DNA from: a bacterium
Lineage (GTDB): Bacteria; Eisenbacteria; RBG-16-71-46; CAIMUX01
DNA: 64,000 bases
Assembly: GCA_030431975.1 (NCBI GenBank)
Contig: JAUIHP010000004.1
Location: 121,001 to 185,000, forward strand
Reading direction: 5' to 3'
Part shown: positions 63,989-64,000 of the stretch, piece by piece
How the letters are laid out: each line of letters starts with the position of its first letter
How positions within the stretch are numbered: position 1 is the stretch's first letter
Made by a program: the position numbers and the translations under genes
The notes under the pieces: generated by a model
What the model was told of the DNA's origin: nothing
The model's database searches: none
Seen by the model: only the letters and a program-made list of their open reading frames with translations

Positions 63989-64000
63989 GGGCCTATAGCT
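63989..64000 (+). tRNA. start of tRNA-Ile (cut by the window edge)
   Basis: GGGCCTATAGCT equals the usual first twelve bases of the spacer tRNA-Ile(GAT). The anticodon lies outside the window, so identity is inferred from this opening and the rRNA-spacer position. Confidence 0.8.

Overview
The window is a high-GC, gene-dense piece of a bacterial chromosome. It holds 43 supported protein genes, tRNA-Asp, tRNA-Trp, a complete 16S rRNA gene and the first bases of tRNA-Ile in the 16S-23S spacer. Its cell envelope is Gram-negative in character: lipoboxes, an outer-membrane barrel protein, class A PBP, succinylase-type diaminopimelate genes and peptidoglycan recycling. Several secreted proteins end in a FlgD-like Ig tail, as is common in FCB-group and Eisenbacteria-like genomes, whereas the 16S 5' region (motif GGATTAGGCATGCAAGTCG) looks Planctomycetota-like. 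I do not assign a phylum; a 16S database comparison would settle it. No phage, insertion sequence or CRISPR array is visible.

Layout. 0.4-5.3 kb: barrel protein, SpoIID/LytB protein, a 61-bp tandem array, NagZ-like glycosidase. 5.5-12.5 kb: tRNA-Asp, alkaline phosphatase, DUF533 protein, then a phosphonate-type ABC importer operon led by an unknown P-loop protein. 12.5-26.6 kb: unknown protein, methyltransferase, beta-helix lipoprotein, M14 peptidase, HNH protein, large c-type-haem protein. 26.7-32.4 kb: one tightly coupled minus-strand operon of two GlgC-like enzymes and four membrane proteins. 32.6-37.2 kb: tRNA-Trp, a 1.2-kb gene-free structured stretch, a GT39-like membrane enzyme, M14 amidase and a small lipoprotein. 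37.2-38.0 kb: a gene-free stretch packed with stem-loops. 38.0-47.4 kb: a fused nucleotidyltransferase/sugar kinase with NamZ, beta-helix protein, dicarboxylate symporter, BNR protein. 47.6-53.3 kb: dapE, aminotransferase, dapD, Lon-like protease. 53.4-61.8 kb: pseudouridine synthase, RsgA, two XRE-cupin regulators, MazG, cdd, pyrimidine phosphorylase, PBP1A. 62-64 kb: rRNA operon.

How the genes work together. Peptidoglycan metabolism recurs: precursor supply (dap genes), polymerisation (PBP1A), remodelling (SpoIID, M14 amidase) and MurNAc/GlcNAc recovery (NagZ-like, NamZ and the fused AmgK/MurU-like enzyme). Phosphorus acquisition is served by the phn importer and alkaline phosphatase. cdd and the phosphorylase form a pyrimidine salvage pair.

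Most novel-looking signals: (1) a chain of eight consecutive stem-loops between two convergent genes at 37.35-37.79 kb, a candidate free-standing structured RNA; (2) a similarly structured 1.2-kb stretch at 32.65-33.87 kb; (3) the six-gene GlgC-pair/membrane operon; (4) the AmgK-MurU-type fusion next to NamZ; (5) locus-private minisatellites that hug or contain stop codons throughout the window.
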